64,000 nucleotides of DNA, from positions 19,004,979-19,068,978 of the forward strand of contig CM049321.1 in the NCBI GenBank assembly GCA_026874595.1, given 5' to 3'. Below are positions 24,050-36,989 of the stretch, in pieces (position 1 is the stretch's first letter; every line of letters begins with the position of its first letter). The translations under genes were made by a program, and so were the position numbers. This DNA is from Sipunculus nudus (Eukaryota; Annelida; Sipuncula; Golfingiida; Sipunculidae). The notes below the pieces were generated by a model. The model did no database searches. It saw only the letters and a program-made list of their open reading frames with translations, and was not told the DNA's origin.

Positions 24050-25501
24050 ACTACAGGAAGTTTTGTCCAAATTTTTCTGCTGTAGCTGAACCTCTGACTT
24101 ATTTGTTAAAGAAGAAACAAAAGTTTGTATGGAGTGTTCAGTGTGAAAATGCATTTCAGAATTTGAAAGCAATTCTGCGAAGTTCACCAGTTTTAGCAGC
24201 TCCAGACTTTTCTGTACCTTTTAAGTTAGCTGTGGATGCTAGTGATACTGCTGCTGGTGCTGTGTTGTTACAAGAAGGCAATGATGGCATAGATCATCCG
24301 ATTTGTTATTTCTCAAGAAAGTTTAATGCAAACCAGAAAAACTACTCCACTATTGAAAAGAATGTTTGGCTTTGATTTTGGCGTTGCAATATTTTGAGGT
24401 TTATGTTACTTCATCAGTCAGGCCTATCATTGTCTTCAGTGATTACAATCCCCTCACGTCCATGAACAAGTTGGAGTGTAGAAATCAAAGATTGTTGAGA
24501 TGGAGTTTGTTCTTACAGGATTACAATCTTGATATCCTACACATTAAAGGGAAACACAATGTACTTAAATTAAATCCACAGTACTTACAGGAAAAAAACG
24601 TGCCGTAGCCAAATTTGGGCAAAATTTAAGGTACCAATTTATATTTTTGCCAATGTGTCACGCCCTGCTAACGGACGGCCGGCCGGACAGACGGAAGGAC
24701 GACGGACAAAGACACATCGCTATAGCCCAGCATGACTGAAAGTCAGCTGAGCTAAAAATGTACTTGCCGGTTGAATGAAAAGTTAGCGTGGACAGTGAGC
24801 AGCGTGGCCAGACCCTGGGATAACCAGCAATTGAGATAACATGAACAGTATCAGAGTCAGAGGTCACAGTTTACTGAGCCAGGGCGCTAATCGTGTATAC
24901 ATGTTAAAGCATAGCAGAGCTCTGTGAATACCTAAAAAAATAATTGAATCTCTTTGTTGGGAAGAGAGACGTTCCGATATTTCGGCGGAGTTCATGAACT
25001 GTCATGATGTAATTTGTGAGAAAGGATTCATTATTGGGACTTATTTTCCCTGTGAATTATTTACCCATTGTTTATGGGAGAGATTGCACAGTCTAAATCC
25101 AATGTATGTATCAAACATGTTCCTCTCTAAAATTAAAGACTGACGTTGTAATCTCCGTCTTTTTGATTTCGTACGATCTTAAGAGATTTAATTACACTAC
25201 TGTTTCTAACGCCCTAAGGAACATTCTAGTCCAGGCGATCGGAGTTGTGACAACGCCACCTAAGGAATCCCATAAAGGGGGGGACATCAATTATGTTCCT
25301 AAATTATGCAAGGGCAAGCATGCAGCTCTGCTTGACTCAACAGCAAATACAGAAGGCATCAGATGTCTTATGATCAAAGCTGAGGTCCCTTCATCATGCT
25401 ACGAAAGGGTTTAATGATGCTGAGTAGCGTTGAGGGCATCAAAACGCCCTTAGTTACTTAACAGTCCAATCGGCTTCTGTGGTTCAGGGGCAGAGGGCAG
25501 G
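24050..25501 (+). repeat. Array short unit S2
   Basis: This 1,452 bp unit has the same two deletions and the same GTGTCAC filler as S1. It differs from S1 at few positions, for example AAC in place of AAA in the RNase H fragment near 24467. It shares with S1 the TCC variant in that fragment (S3 and L3 have TTC). Confidence 0.92.
24053..24566 (+). pseudogene. RNase H fragment of Gmr1-like pol in S2
   Basis: The fragment matches that of S1 in extent, frameshift and the first S-type deletion junction (GTACTT joined to AAATTAAATCC). Confidence 0.85.
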
Positions 25502-26953
25502 ACTACAGGAAGTTTTGTCCAAATTTTTCTGCTGTAGCTGAACCTCTGACTTGTTTGTTAATGAAGAAACAAAAGTTTGTATGGAGTGTTCAGTGTGAAA
25601 ATGCATTTCAGAATTTGAAAGCAATTCTGCGAAGTTCACCAGTTTTAGCAGCTCCAGACTTTTCTGTACCTTTTAAGTTAGCTGTGGATGCTAGTGATAC
25701 TGCTGCTGGTGCTGTGTTGTTACAAGAAGGCAATGATGGCATAGATCATCCGATTTGTTATTTCTCAAGAAAGTTTAATGCAAACCAGAAAAACTACTCC
25801 ACTATTGAAAAGAATGTTTGGCTTTGATTTTGGCGTTGCAATATTTTGAGGTTTATGTTACTTCATCAGTCAGGCCTATCATTGTCTTCAGTGATTACAA
25901 TCCCCTCACGTTCATGAACAAGTTGGAGTGTAGAAATCAAAGATTGTTGAGATGGAGTTTGTTCTTACAGGATTACAATCTTGATATCCTACACATTAAA
26001 GGGAAACACAATGTACTTAAATTAAATCCACAGTACTTACAGGAAAAAAACGTGCCGTAGCCAAATTTGGGCAAAATTTAAGGTACCAATTTATATTTTT
26101 GCCAATGTGTCACGCCCTGCTAACGGACGGCCGGCCGGACAGACGGAAGGACGACGGACAAAGACACATCGCTATAGCCCAGCATGACTGAAAGTCAGCT
26201 GAGCTAAAAATGTACTTGCCGGTTGAATGAAAAGTTAGCGTGGACAGTGAGCAGCGTGGCCAGACCCTGGGATAACCAGCAATTGAGATAACATGAACAG
26301 TATCAGAGTCAGAGGTCACAGTTTACTGAGCCAGGGCGCTAATCGTGTATACATGTTAAAGCATAGCAGAGCTCTGTGAATACCTAAAAAAATAATTGAA
26401 TCTCTTTGTTGGGAAGAGAGACGTTCCGATATTTCGGCGGAGTTCATGAACTGTCATGATGTAATTTGTGAGAAAGGATTCATTATTGGGACTTATTTTC
26501 CCTGTGAATTATTTACCCATTGTTTATGGGAGAGATTGCACAGTCTAAATCCAATGTATGTATCAAACATGTTCCTCTCTAAAATTAAAGACTGACGTTG
26601 TAATCTCCGTCTTTTTGATTTCGTACGATCTTAAGAGATTTAATTACACTACTGTTTCTAACGCCCTAAGGAACATTCTAGTCCAGGCGATCGGAGTTGT
26701 GACAACGCCACTTAAGGAATCCCATAAAGGGGGGGACATCAATTATGTTCCTAAATTATGCAAGGGCAAGCATGCAGCTCTGCTTGACTCAACAGCAAAT
26801 ACAGAAGGCATCAGATGTCTTATAATCAAAGCTGAGGTCCCTTCATCATGCTACGAAAGGGTTTAATGATGCTGAGTAGCGTTGAGGGCATCAAAACGCC
26901 CTTAGTTACTTAACAGTCCAATCGGCTTCTGTGGTTCAGGGGCAGAGGGCAGG
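25502..26953 (+). repeat. Array short unit S3
   Basis: This 1,452 bp unit has the same deletion structure as S1 and S2. It is adjacent to S2 without an intervening long unit. It carries private changes in the distal block (CCACTTAAGG near 26708 and CTTATAATC near 26820); the second is shared with L3, which follows it. Confidence 0.92.
25505..26018 (+). pseudogene. RNase H fragment of Gmr1-like pol in S3
   Basis: Same truncated fragment with the shared frameshift. It begins with the L2-like variant CTTGTTTGTTAATG. Confidence 0.85.
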
Positions 26954-26956
26954 ACT

Positions 26957-27497
26957 ACAGAAAGTTTTGTCCAAATTTTTCTGCTGTAGCTGAACCTCTG
27001 ACTTATTTGTTAATGAAGAAACAAAAGTTTGTATGGAGTGTTCAGTGTGAAAATGCATTTCAGAATTTGAAAGCAATTCTGCGAAGTTCACCAGTTTTAG
27101 CAGCTCCAGACTTTTCTGTACCTTTTAAGTTAGCTGTGGATGCTAGTGATACTGCTGCTGGTGCTGTGTTGTTACAAGAAGGCAATGATGGCATAGATCA
27201 TCCGATTTGTTATTTCTCAAGAAAGTTTAATGCAAACCAGAAAAACTACTCCACTATTGAAAAGAATGTTTGGCTTTGATTTTGGCGTTGCAATATTTTG
27301 AGGTTTATGTTACTTCATCAGTCAGGCCTATCATTGTCTTCAGTGATTACAATCCCCTCACGTTCATGAACAAGTTGGAGTGTAGAAATCAAAGATTGTT
27401 GAGATGGAGTTTGTTCTTACAGGATTACAATCTTGATATCCTACACATTAAAAGGAAACACAATGTACTTGCTGATTGTTTATCGAGATGTATATGA
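26957..27497 (+). pseudogene. RNase H and pol end in L3
   Basis: Same fragment with the shared frameshift near 27262. The distal part is open to TGA at 27495-27497 (ending LADCLSRCI), without the TAA seen in L1 and L2. It has HIKRKHN where the other copies have HIKGKHN. Confidence 0.85.
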
Positions 27498-27627
27498 AAT
27501 GTATAAACAAGATGTTTATGTTATGTTGTAAATAAGATGATTTTGAGATGTTGTAAAAATCTAGTGATTGTGATCGCAAAAAGAAAGTTTTCCGTGAAAA
27601 CTTTCATTTTTCTTACAGAAGGGGGAG

Positions 27628-28339
27628 TGATACAGGTGCCCTTTTTATTGTGTGACACGGGCGAAACTCGTTTGTGACACCCTCGCCGGGCCGTTTGTTG
27701 CATTCTATGTTTAATCCGTACTGGTTGAACTCTTGTTGTCATGCTGGTTTTGGACGAGCTCGCGTGTACACCATGGTGTGTAGAGGCACGGCGATGTTTT
27801 TCTAGAGAATTCCTATGACGCGTGCTTACCGTGTATAATGTATTATATTTCGAATGTCCTAGAAGTGGAAAATTCTCGGCTTGAGGTGGAGTATATTAAG
27901 GGGCTGTGTTTTAGAACCGAAGGACGAGAACAGTGCAGATTCCAGCGGACGCAGAAGCGTGTGTCAGTTTCTGGGACCTTATCCGACGTGTGCGGCAATT
28001 ATAGATTTTCTTCAGAGTTTCTCCTGGATTTTGTGCATTTGGACTTCAGTTTACTTTCTGTGTTGTTGAAAGAACTTTCCACTGGACTGTCATTCTCCGA
28101 GAATTTACATTCAAAGGACTTATTGTTGTGACGGTGTTGGTATCCAGGTATTTTACCATTATCTTTCTGTGTGAGTCTATTGACTTGTTGCTATAACGCT
28201 GTTTTACTGTATAATTGTATTGATTTAGTGTATTGTAATGTTAGGGTTGTTTTAAGAATAAATTATAGTTATTTGTTAACAAAAATCCACTGACTTCTTA
28301 ATTCATTCCCCTAAGCATTTCACGCTGCCTAGTGTTACA
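27628..28339 (+). mobile_element. LTR copy in unit L3
   Basis: This is the third copy of the LTR, at an offset of 12,039 from the L2 copy. It has a handful of substitutions (for example near 27753, 27845 and 27924). Confidence 0.75.
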
Positions 28340-28568
28340 GAATCTGATTTTTTTTATCTCCGTTACAGAATCTGTGTTCATCACGCATACGTGATCTGTT
28401 TATATTAGGTTCCGTAACAATATTCATGAATAAGTTGGACAGTGATGCCTTGCAGTAATATATATTGTAGTCATTATAATACTTGAGTCATCATGAATTT
28501 TTAATTAATTGCATGGTTGAGTCAGTAATACATTGGTGGATTTAAGAATATACGGACTGGCGATGCAG

Positions 28569-29652
28569 ATGTCAAGAGGACAGCCAGGAGGATTCAGTTG
28601 ACGACTCTGATGACGATAATAGTGACACTGAAGATGATGATGATGATGGCGAAGATGATGGTTATGGGGAAGATGGTAGGTTAAATTAAATGCTTATTTC
28701 CAATGATATTGAAAGTATATTGATAGAATGAGATATAATTAAATTGAAGTAAACAAAATAAAAGTCTCTTCGCCAATACTCGGTTGGTATCTTCTCGGCA
28801 GGAATAAGTCTGGATGGTCTATATGCATTTGTCTTTGAAAAAGCACATACAAGTAACAATACAAGCAATTTTTACCTTTCTCTTTGTTACATCAATTTTT
28901 TTAACCAATATCTGTATGTACTTTGTCAGAAAAACTTTAAATACTGTATTTAAAATTGAATCTTGCAATACTGAAGATGTTTATGTTATAAACACAAGAT
29001 TTGAATTTTTTTCTTGATCCGAGGGATGTCGATGATGATATAGAAAGTTAAAAATAAATATCTAGTGATACTGAGACATCCCCCCTAGAGGGAGAAAATT
29101 AATAAAAAACGATTATTTAATAATACCAAATCAAACAATATAGGCTCGTCGGTAAGAATTGTAAGCATTTTGTTAACAAAAGTAGATACATATGGAATGC
29201 AAAAAATTTGAATTGAAATGTTAATACATTGGCCGTAAGACTAAAACAAAATGATTTCGAGTATGTATAAAACATACATAAAAAATTATCATGTAGCCTC
29301 GCGGGTGAAACGTAAATGATTTGATTTAAAACATTTAAATCACATAATTTTCATTCTTATGGATTTAAATGACAATTTTTGTGTTTGTGTAATGGAAGTT
29401 TTTATTTTAATTTGGAATTTTTAAATATTTTTATGGTCATAAATACTTTTTGTTGATTGTTATATTGACTTTGACAAATAAAATATCTTTCAGATATGAT
29501 GTACCCTTGAGTGTTAGCTGGATGCCATAGTATTCTCTCGCGGCTTATTAATTATTATGAACATTATTTACAATTTAGTATAGGTTCGTTTCCGCATATT
29601 AACACAATAACACGTTTTACAGAGATCCCTGCTGTTGATCCAACCTCTATCG
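28569..29652 (+). CDS. L3 copy of the two exon-like pieces
   Basis: The pieces are 28569-28675 and 29623-29652. One synonymous difference from the other copies occurs in the acidic piece, and the micro-exon is identical. Confidence 0.3.
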
Positions 29653-30342
29653 GTAAGTGAATATTTTTCTGAACTGTCAAGAAAAAAGATGTTACATTAT
29701 TCATTTCATAATTGAATATATTGTATTTTTTTCATGAAAAGACCCCAATTAGATTTAGAAAGTGCAGTTTAATTACTTAAATTTTAAATGAAAATTGTCT
29801 GAAGTCTGTCTTTATAATTAAAGATATTAACTTATACCACAATAATATAAATCTGCATTCCCAGGAATGCAAGCCTCTGCCAAGGGAATAGGTCGTTATT
29901 CTCGGGTGCTCCCGAAAGCGTTTTTTCATTCACTCATTTAACCATAGTCAAACGGTTCATTCGTTCATAAGCGTCTGTTCATCTGTGAATATTAATTGAT
30001 GGCCTTCCTGTATCCGGATCATATTCCGGATCCACATCAAAATCAACAAAAGAGATTCTTCATTGGCCCATTCCCTAAATTCCATTAAAATTTCATGTAC
30101 TGCACTTTCATATATGATGATAATATTTATTAAGAAATATTTGACCCAATCCTTTGCAAGATTACATTAATATACGTCCGACTTCCTTCCCTTTAACAGT
30201 TCTTGAGATAATATGATCAAAAGGAATTTAAAGATGGTTGCCTGGTGGCCTTTTTGGACTTCTGACAGGTCTGAAATCAGACAACAACCATTCTCTAAAT
30301 CGGACCAAAAATTGAAGGAAAATTACTGAATCTGCACTGAAA

Positions 30343-33300
30343 CAAGGGACCCATGGGTCACGGCGCTCAGCTGATCGTGATTGGACTATAAATGTTTCTC
30401 CACTGTGATACTATATCGAGTCGATAAAGCTGATGAATATCATGGACATGTTGGGCTATTATAAAGGAATGTAATGTAATATGTGAGTAAATGATGAATG
30501 AAATAACCTGACTGATGGATTAATAGAGTCAAATATAGTGGTTTATTTTTTATTTATTTAGGACGGGTTGAAAATTGTGATATATTTGAGCAAATATGAA
30601 TGCAATGACAGCAGTAATAAGCAGTAGTAGAATGATGATAAGGCTATTTGTTGAAGGATCGAAAGTGTATGATAGTCTGCCAGTTTTCAATTTGACAGAT
30701 ATGATGTATTGATTAACTATGATGATGAAGTGATTTATGAATTTGTGATTGTATGACACAATATCTCTTTAGTCTTGACAAGGTACATTATTGTGATTCC
30801 CACTATGTCTACATATTACACAATATTGACATAATTTCTGGCATGTACTTAGGTACCTATGGACGAATTGTTATACAAAATATTAAAGTATGAATATATC
30901 TGATTCATCTTGTTCTTGCTTACTGAGGCTGACTTTGGGATGGGGTTCGGAGAAGGGAAAAGTGAGGGCAGCACGAAGGTAGATGTAGAAATATTCTATT
31001 ATAATGTTTTTCGTTTATATAAGAATATGAAAAGCTAAGGGGAAAGGGGCCCTCCTACTTGGTTATAGTAAAGTTCTAAATATATGATTGCAAACTAATA
31101 CTCTGACAAGGCTGTCATGAAGAAAAACAGTAAAAATTTTGAGATACTGTGATGCATATGGAAATTAACAGATGGACAGGCAAGTGGACAAAATGGACTA
31201 ACAGCTTTATTTCACTTTCAAGGGAATAATGCATTTAAGTTTATATATAATCTTATTTTTTAAGCATATCCACTTTTTCCATTAAGAAGTTTTTATCTGA
31301 ATCATTTTTTTAATTACAGGTTTAATAATTTTTAATGAAAAACCTTAAAAATATAAGTTAAAATATTAGAATTGTTGCAAAAGTTGCAATCATTATATAT
31401 ACAGAGTAAAAAACTGAAACTATAAGTTAAAATATTAGAATTGTTGCAAAAGTTGCAATCATCATATATCCAGAGTGTAGCATATATTTTATTATTTTTA
31501 AATCATAAATGTTTAAACTGAATTTAAAAGAAAATAATGCCACAACATGGCATCTACAAGAATATTCCTTGAATCACTATTAAAACGTTTTGCACATTGG
31601 AGTTTTCAGTACGTGCTTTATTTTATTCACCAAAATAAAATAAAAGATTCAGTAAATTTGATAAAGTAAAACATCTTTTCAAATAAAGTATACACACTGT
31701 TGGTTGAATGAGGGACAAACAATATCATTGTGCTAATTACTATCCCAGTTTTAATTTATTACTGGAATTAATAGTCAATTTCACACCTGGTGAAGTTTTT
31801 ACTCTTCTGAAGTAAGGAATTACTTATCTGATGAACATCCACACTTTCATAGCAATACAACACTTTGTGGACACAATTAAATGTACACTTTAATCATTGT
31901 AACCCTGGTGGTACAATACAAAATCTAAAATGTAGCATAGCCTAGAATAATAATGAATCAAATACAGAAAATAATAACATTCATCTAGTTTATGCACCAT
32001 TGGGGGGTGCAGGGCAGAGGGGAAGCCTGCTGGTAGTGGCCAAGCTGACCCAAGGCAAGCTGCCTGGGGTGGGTTACATAATGCAAGTAAAGGCTGTACT
32101 ACTAGGTGGGCTAGATGTAAACAACACTTGACATGGTGTATGAAAACATGAATAAAAGCTATTCTTTCAAATCAATGTCTTTGAAATTTCAGATTTTAAA
32201 AGATGAAATCCTTATGTATATATGCTGTGAAAGTTAAATCAACAGTGCCAGTTGGACAAAATTTAAGGTATTGATTTTTTATTTATGCTAATGAATTGAA
32301 AAATTTGCAAAATTCAGATCTAATTTTGGGTAAACAATTGAATCTTGATTAAATAAAGTTATATTCCTGAAAAAAAGTCTCTAGGTTCAGCAATTCTCAT
32401 GTTAGGTGAGTAAATATATTTCCTGTTTTTTTTTAAATTGCATTATGTTTTGGCCCATAACTTCAAAATAATACCCAATACTGACCTAATTTTTGGTATG
32501 TTCATAGAAAATGTATGAAAGAATGTGAATACTAAATACGATCAAAAACAGATCAGTGGTTTTGATATTAGGCAGCCTTGAAGTGTAACAATGGCTTTTT
32601 TTATGGAAAACGGAGGTTTTTATTCCTTAATATCTCGAAGGAACGAAGTCCTAATGACCCAATTTTCGGTATAGTAGGAGATTTTGGGGACATCTAAAAT
32701 TTAACAGCTTGGGGAGCATAGAGATGTGCACTGAATGACCTACAGTCATCAAAGTGGACTGCTTTACAACGTAAGGGAATACAACAAGAGCCTCCAAAAA
32801 AATTCAATATTTGGCCTAATTTTGCAGCTTTTATTTTCAAATTTCAGATTTTAACAGATTAAATCCTTATGTATACAATCTGTGAAAATTAAATCCACAG
32901 TACTTACAGGAAAAAAACGTGCCGTAGCCAAATTTGGGCAAAATTTAAGGTACCAATTTATATTTTTGCCAATATTTAAAAAAATTAACAGATTTTGATC
33001 TAATTTTCGGTATACAATTAAATTTTGATTAATTAAAGTTGTATTACGGAAAAAGGTCCCTACCTTTAACACTTTTGGTCTTAAGTGACCAAATATCTTC
33101 CTGATTTTTTTACAAAGTCCGTTATGTTTGGGCCCATAACTTTTTTAAATTATATAATACTGACTTTATATCTGGCATTTACATAGGAACTATATAGAGG
33201 AATATTTATGGTAAATATGAAGAAAACCAGATGAGTGGTTTTGATATTAGGCAGTCTTGAAGTTTGAAAATAGATTTCTAATAAAGAAATTGAGGTTTTT

Positions 33301-33530
33301 CCTTAATATCTCAAAGGAACGAAGTCCTATTGACCCAATTTTCGGCACGGTAGGACATTTTGGGGACATCTAACTGTATGCCGAATTTCAGATTCGAAGG
33401 TCCAACGGTGTCGAAACGTGCCAGTCTTACGGACGGACATCCGGACAGACGGACGGACGGACAGACAGACGGACGGACGACGGACAATGGACCACGACTA
33501 TAGCTCAGATGACTTAAAGTCAGCTGAGCT
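30343..33530 (+). mobile_element. L3 copy of the 3.19 kb inserted repeat
   Basis: Same element as in L1, with more substitutions and small indels in homopolymers. It ends at the GAGCT of the palindrome at 33530. Confidence 0.6.
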
Positions 33531-34243
33531 AAAAAGGATTTCTAAGGTGGCTAACTGGCAGATATAATGGATTTCTGACAAGTCTGACATTTGATACCAC
33601 ACATCCTTCAATAAGAGACCAAACTTGGGACAAATTATCCAAATGATGTTACAGTAATAAATGTCCAAAACGATTCAAAAGGCATGTGTAGGCGCTCATA
33701 TCAGATTTACAGATATGCAAATGAAAAAGTGTAGGTCCAATATTTTTTATTATCACTCTGCTTTTCAATGGGGTCAGCAGGGTTGGTAAACTGCAAAACC
33801 TGAAAGAAAAGAAATGCAGAAAGCATGACTAAGAGTATTGTAATGAAATAAAGCCATCCTAAATCAAGTACACATCCACATGTTATGAGAACAAACACTT
33901 GCTTTAATATGTGGTGATTTATATAAAAATATTCAGATATCTAGGAAACTAAGTTTATTGCTATGATTCCATAAAATAAACTGCAAAATGTTCCCATCAT
34001 CTTATAAATCAGTAGCTAAACCTTAATACTATACTCTCATAGTGTTAATTCCTGGCTGAAGTATTCCAACAACAGTGTTTTGTTATGCGTAACGAGGTAC
34101 TTATCACTCAGCCTTATCACTTAATAGCCTGATACAAAAGGGAGTCATATGTCACCAGTGTCACTCACAATTACAGCCACACAGTGAAATGTACCAGCTG
34201 AAGTGCAAGCTTATATATACAAGAAAAATAGAGATGGTCTACA

Positions 34244-35335
34244 AAATAAGTTGACCTGACCTATGACCTTGGCCTTTTGCCCACATATCAACTGGATTCT
34301 TTCTAATTGATGGGTAACTACTAACCAATTACATCTGGCCGGGTGTAATTACTTGGCAACCAATGAGTGAATAACTTAGACCTGCAACCTTTAACCTCCT
34401 GACCAGCTGACCTCAAAATCAATTAGTTATTTCTTCATGCAAAAAGACCCATAAATATGAAGTTTGAATCACATTGAGTGATGCATAGATGTGGCATATG
34501 TGAAAGACTGAAGGTTTGGGTTGAACAGTTTCACTTGATATATGTTCACAAGCATTCAGAACAATATTGTGACCTTGACCTTTGACCTTTTGAACTCAAC
34601 TTCAATAGGCCTCTTCCCCTATTGGTAGGTAAGCCATATATGACAGATGGAAAGTATAGATTGAAAAGTTTGCCTGAAAATGACTCCACGGAAGAAGACG
34701 GTGCTGTTAACTTGACCTTTGACCTCAAAATCAACAGGTCTTTTCCCCTGTTGGCAGAGAAGCGATATCAGTGCTGAAAGGTTTGGAATGAAAGGTCTAG
34801 CTTGAAATGTGTCCACAACCTTTTCAAAGAAGTGGATCCTGTGACCCTGACCTTTGACCTTGTGACCTCAACATCTATAGGATTCTTCTCCCACTTAGTA
34901 GGTGAGCTATATGTGAAAGATCAAAGAATTCGGATGAAAGGTTTGGCTTAAAATGCATCCACAGGCTTTTCAAAGAAATTGGTTCTGTGACCTTGACCTT
35001 TGACCTTGTGACCTCAAAATAATTATGGTTCTTCCCCTGTTGGTAGGTGAGCTGTATGTGAAAGATGGAAGGTTTGGGATGAAAATTTTGGCTAAAAAAA
35101 TTATTTCTGGGGGGTGCAAACACACCCCATAACTTCGAGAATATAGGTCGCAGTGACCTAATTTCAGGTTGGCAAGGAGATCTTTTTAGAACCTCTAAGA
35201 CTGCATAGGGATCATGGCCCTAGCCCCTACGGTTACGATTTGTGCCCTGCTAACGGACGGCCGGCCGGACAGACGGAAGGACGACGGACAAAGACACATC
35301 GCTATAGCCCAGCATGACTGAAAGTCAGCTGAGCT
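34244..35335 (-). repeat. L3 copy of the AGGTCA-rich repeat block
   Basis: Counterpart of 11620-12711 in unit L3, with a few substitutions. Confidence 0.7.
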
Positions 35336-36049
35336 AAAAATGTACTTGCCGGTTGAATGAAAAGTTAGCGTGGACAGTGAGCAGCGTGGCCAGACCCTGG
35401 GATAACCAGCAATTGAGATAACATGAACAGTATCAGAGTCAGAGGTCACAGTTTACTGAGCCAGGGCGCTAATCGTGTATACATGTTAAAGCATAGCAGA
35501 GCTCTGTGAATACCTAAAAAAATAATTGAATCTCTTTGTTGGGAAGAGAGACGTTCCGATATTTCGGCGGAGTTCATGAACTGTCATGATGTAATTTGTG
35601 AGAAAGGATTCATTATTGGGACTTATTTTCCCTGTGAATTATTTACCCATTGTTTATGGGAGAGATTGCACAGTCTAAATCCAATGTATGTATCAAACAT
35701 GTTCCTCTCTAAAATTAAAGACTGACGTTGTAATCTCCGTCTTTTTGATTTCGTACGATCTTAAGAGATTTAATTACACTACTGTTTCTAACGCCCTAAG
35801 GAACATTCTAGTCCAGGCGATCGGAGTTGTGACAACGCCACCTAAGGAATCCCATAAAGGGGGGGACATCAATTATGTTCCTAAATTATGCAAGGGCAAG
35901 CATGCAGCTCTGCTTGACTCAACAGCAAATACAGAAGGCATCAGATGTCTTATAATCAAAGCTGAGGTCCCTTCATCATGCTACGAAAGGGTTTAATGAT
36001 GCTGAGTAGCGTTGAGGGCATCAAAACGCCCTTAGTTACTTAACAGTCC

Positions 36050-36310
36050 AATCGGCTTCTGTGGTTCAGGGGCAGAGGGCAGGACTCGAAGCCGAGAGAT
36101 CGTGATATCGAATCTCATCCGAGGTGGTGGGATTTTACCGGGTAAGCCCACACCCAGGTGAACGCTTTGAAGGCTTAATTGGAATGTGAGCCCAATGTGT
36201 TTCATCCCTAAAAACGAGTGCGCCTTTCGGGGGTTCCTCGGTGTTGAGACATAGCAATGGGAATGTCGCACACCCAGGACCCGGAGAAGTGTTACACCCA
36301 GTCTGGTTGA
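36050..36310 (+). mobile_element. tRNA-derived SINE (array right breakpoint lies inside it)
   Basis: An A-box-like TGGTTCAGGGG (36062-36072) and a B-box-like TATCGAATCTC (36106-36116) are spaced as in a tRNA promoter. The body that follows (about 36120-36310) is not recognised. The array junction falls at 36084-36086 between the boxes, so each internal unit ends with only the first 35 bases or so of the head. The 3' end is uncertain. Confidence 0.45.
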
Positions 36311-36989
36311 CACCTGAATATTCTAGTATAAGCCCCTTTCATGTAGTCCGAAATCGGAATGAAACTTTGCAGATATACCTCAGATGATACCTCAATAAGC
36401 AAGCATAAAAAAGGGGGCGGTTACCTCCACACACCAAAAAAAAATAAAAATATTTATTTTTCGTCTCTCTCTTTCAGGTGGTGGAGAGGAAAGGTCCTTA
36501 AAGAATCAAGCGTTGGGCAAGTAGACCACATTTAAATTCAGGATATACACGTTCTGCCAGGGATAAACTTCTGATGAGGAGCACACACAGAATCGGTTTC
36601 ACAAGAGTACGTTATAGGGTTTGTGGGCTTTAAAGTCGATATCATAATGCGCACCGGGGCTTCTATGAGTACACCACCGGCCTGGGTATAAATGTAGTGA
36701 AAAGGAATAAGTAGTCCATTCAAATACGTTAAATATGAATTGTTTCAAGGCAAATCGAATTTACGGGATGTTTTATTGTAAACACCTCAAGGAATAAGCA
36801 ATATTTTAAGCATGCGCGTGTGAAATGTGAACAGAAGGTATATTTCCTTTAAAGTTACAAATTTTGATTTCAAAATTGACAGTTGATTAGTCCCGTCCGT
36901 GCCACAGTAACTAACTGGGTATGGTTCGTTTTTAATAGAATAGACATATGGCGGGGGAGCTCTGGCGATGCTAAGGTGTTTTATCCCAT
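36311..36989. other. Unassigned sequence between the SINE and the provirus
   Basis: There are short A-runs and no coding frame with splice support. I see nothing else identifiable. The last bases, TTATCCCAT, flank the provirus and may include one half of its target-site duplication. Confidence 0.5.

Larger units (their letters stand above)
26954..36083 (+). repeat. Array long unit L3, the most divergent long copy
   Basis: This unit is about 9,130 bp, with many scattered substitutions relative to L1 and L2 (for example near 29231, 29349, 31168-31171 and 34050). It has a G7 tract and an A7 tract like the short units, and TAC in the RNase H fragment. Equivalents are LTR 27628-28339, exon-like pieces 28569-28675 and 29623-29652, and inserted repeat 30343-33530. 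Its right edge runs without interruption into the rest of the SINE. Confidence 0.92.
4328..36086 (+). repeat. Nested tandem array L1-S1-L2-S2-S3-L3 (31.8 kb)
   Basis: Six head-to-tail units share the same left edge (ACTACAGG, inside pol) and the same right edge (GGGCAGGACT, inside a SINE head). Unit starts are 4328, 13463, 14915, 24050, 25502 and 26954. Long units are 9,135, 9,135 and about 9,130 bp; short units are each 1,452 bp. The left flank of L1 continues into upstream pol, and the right flank of L3 continues into the rest of the SINE. The duplication breakpoint therefore joined pol to the SINE through a 3-bp overlap, ACT. L1+S1 and L2+S2 are each 10,587 bp and nearly identical. Confidence 0.95.
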
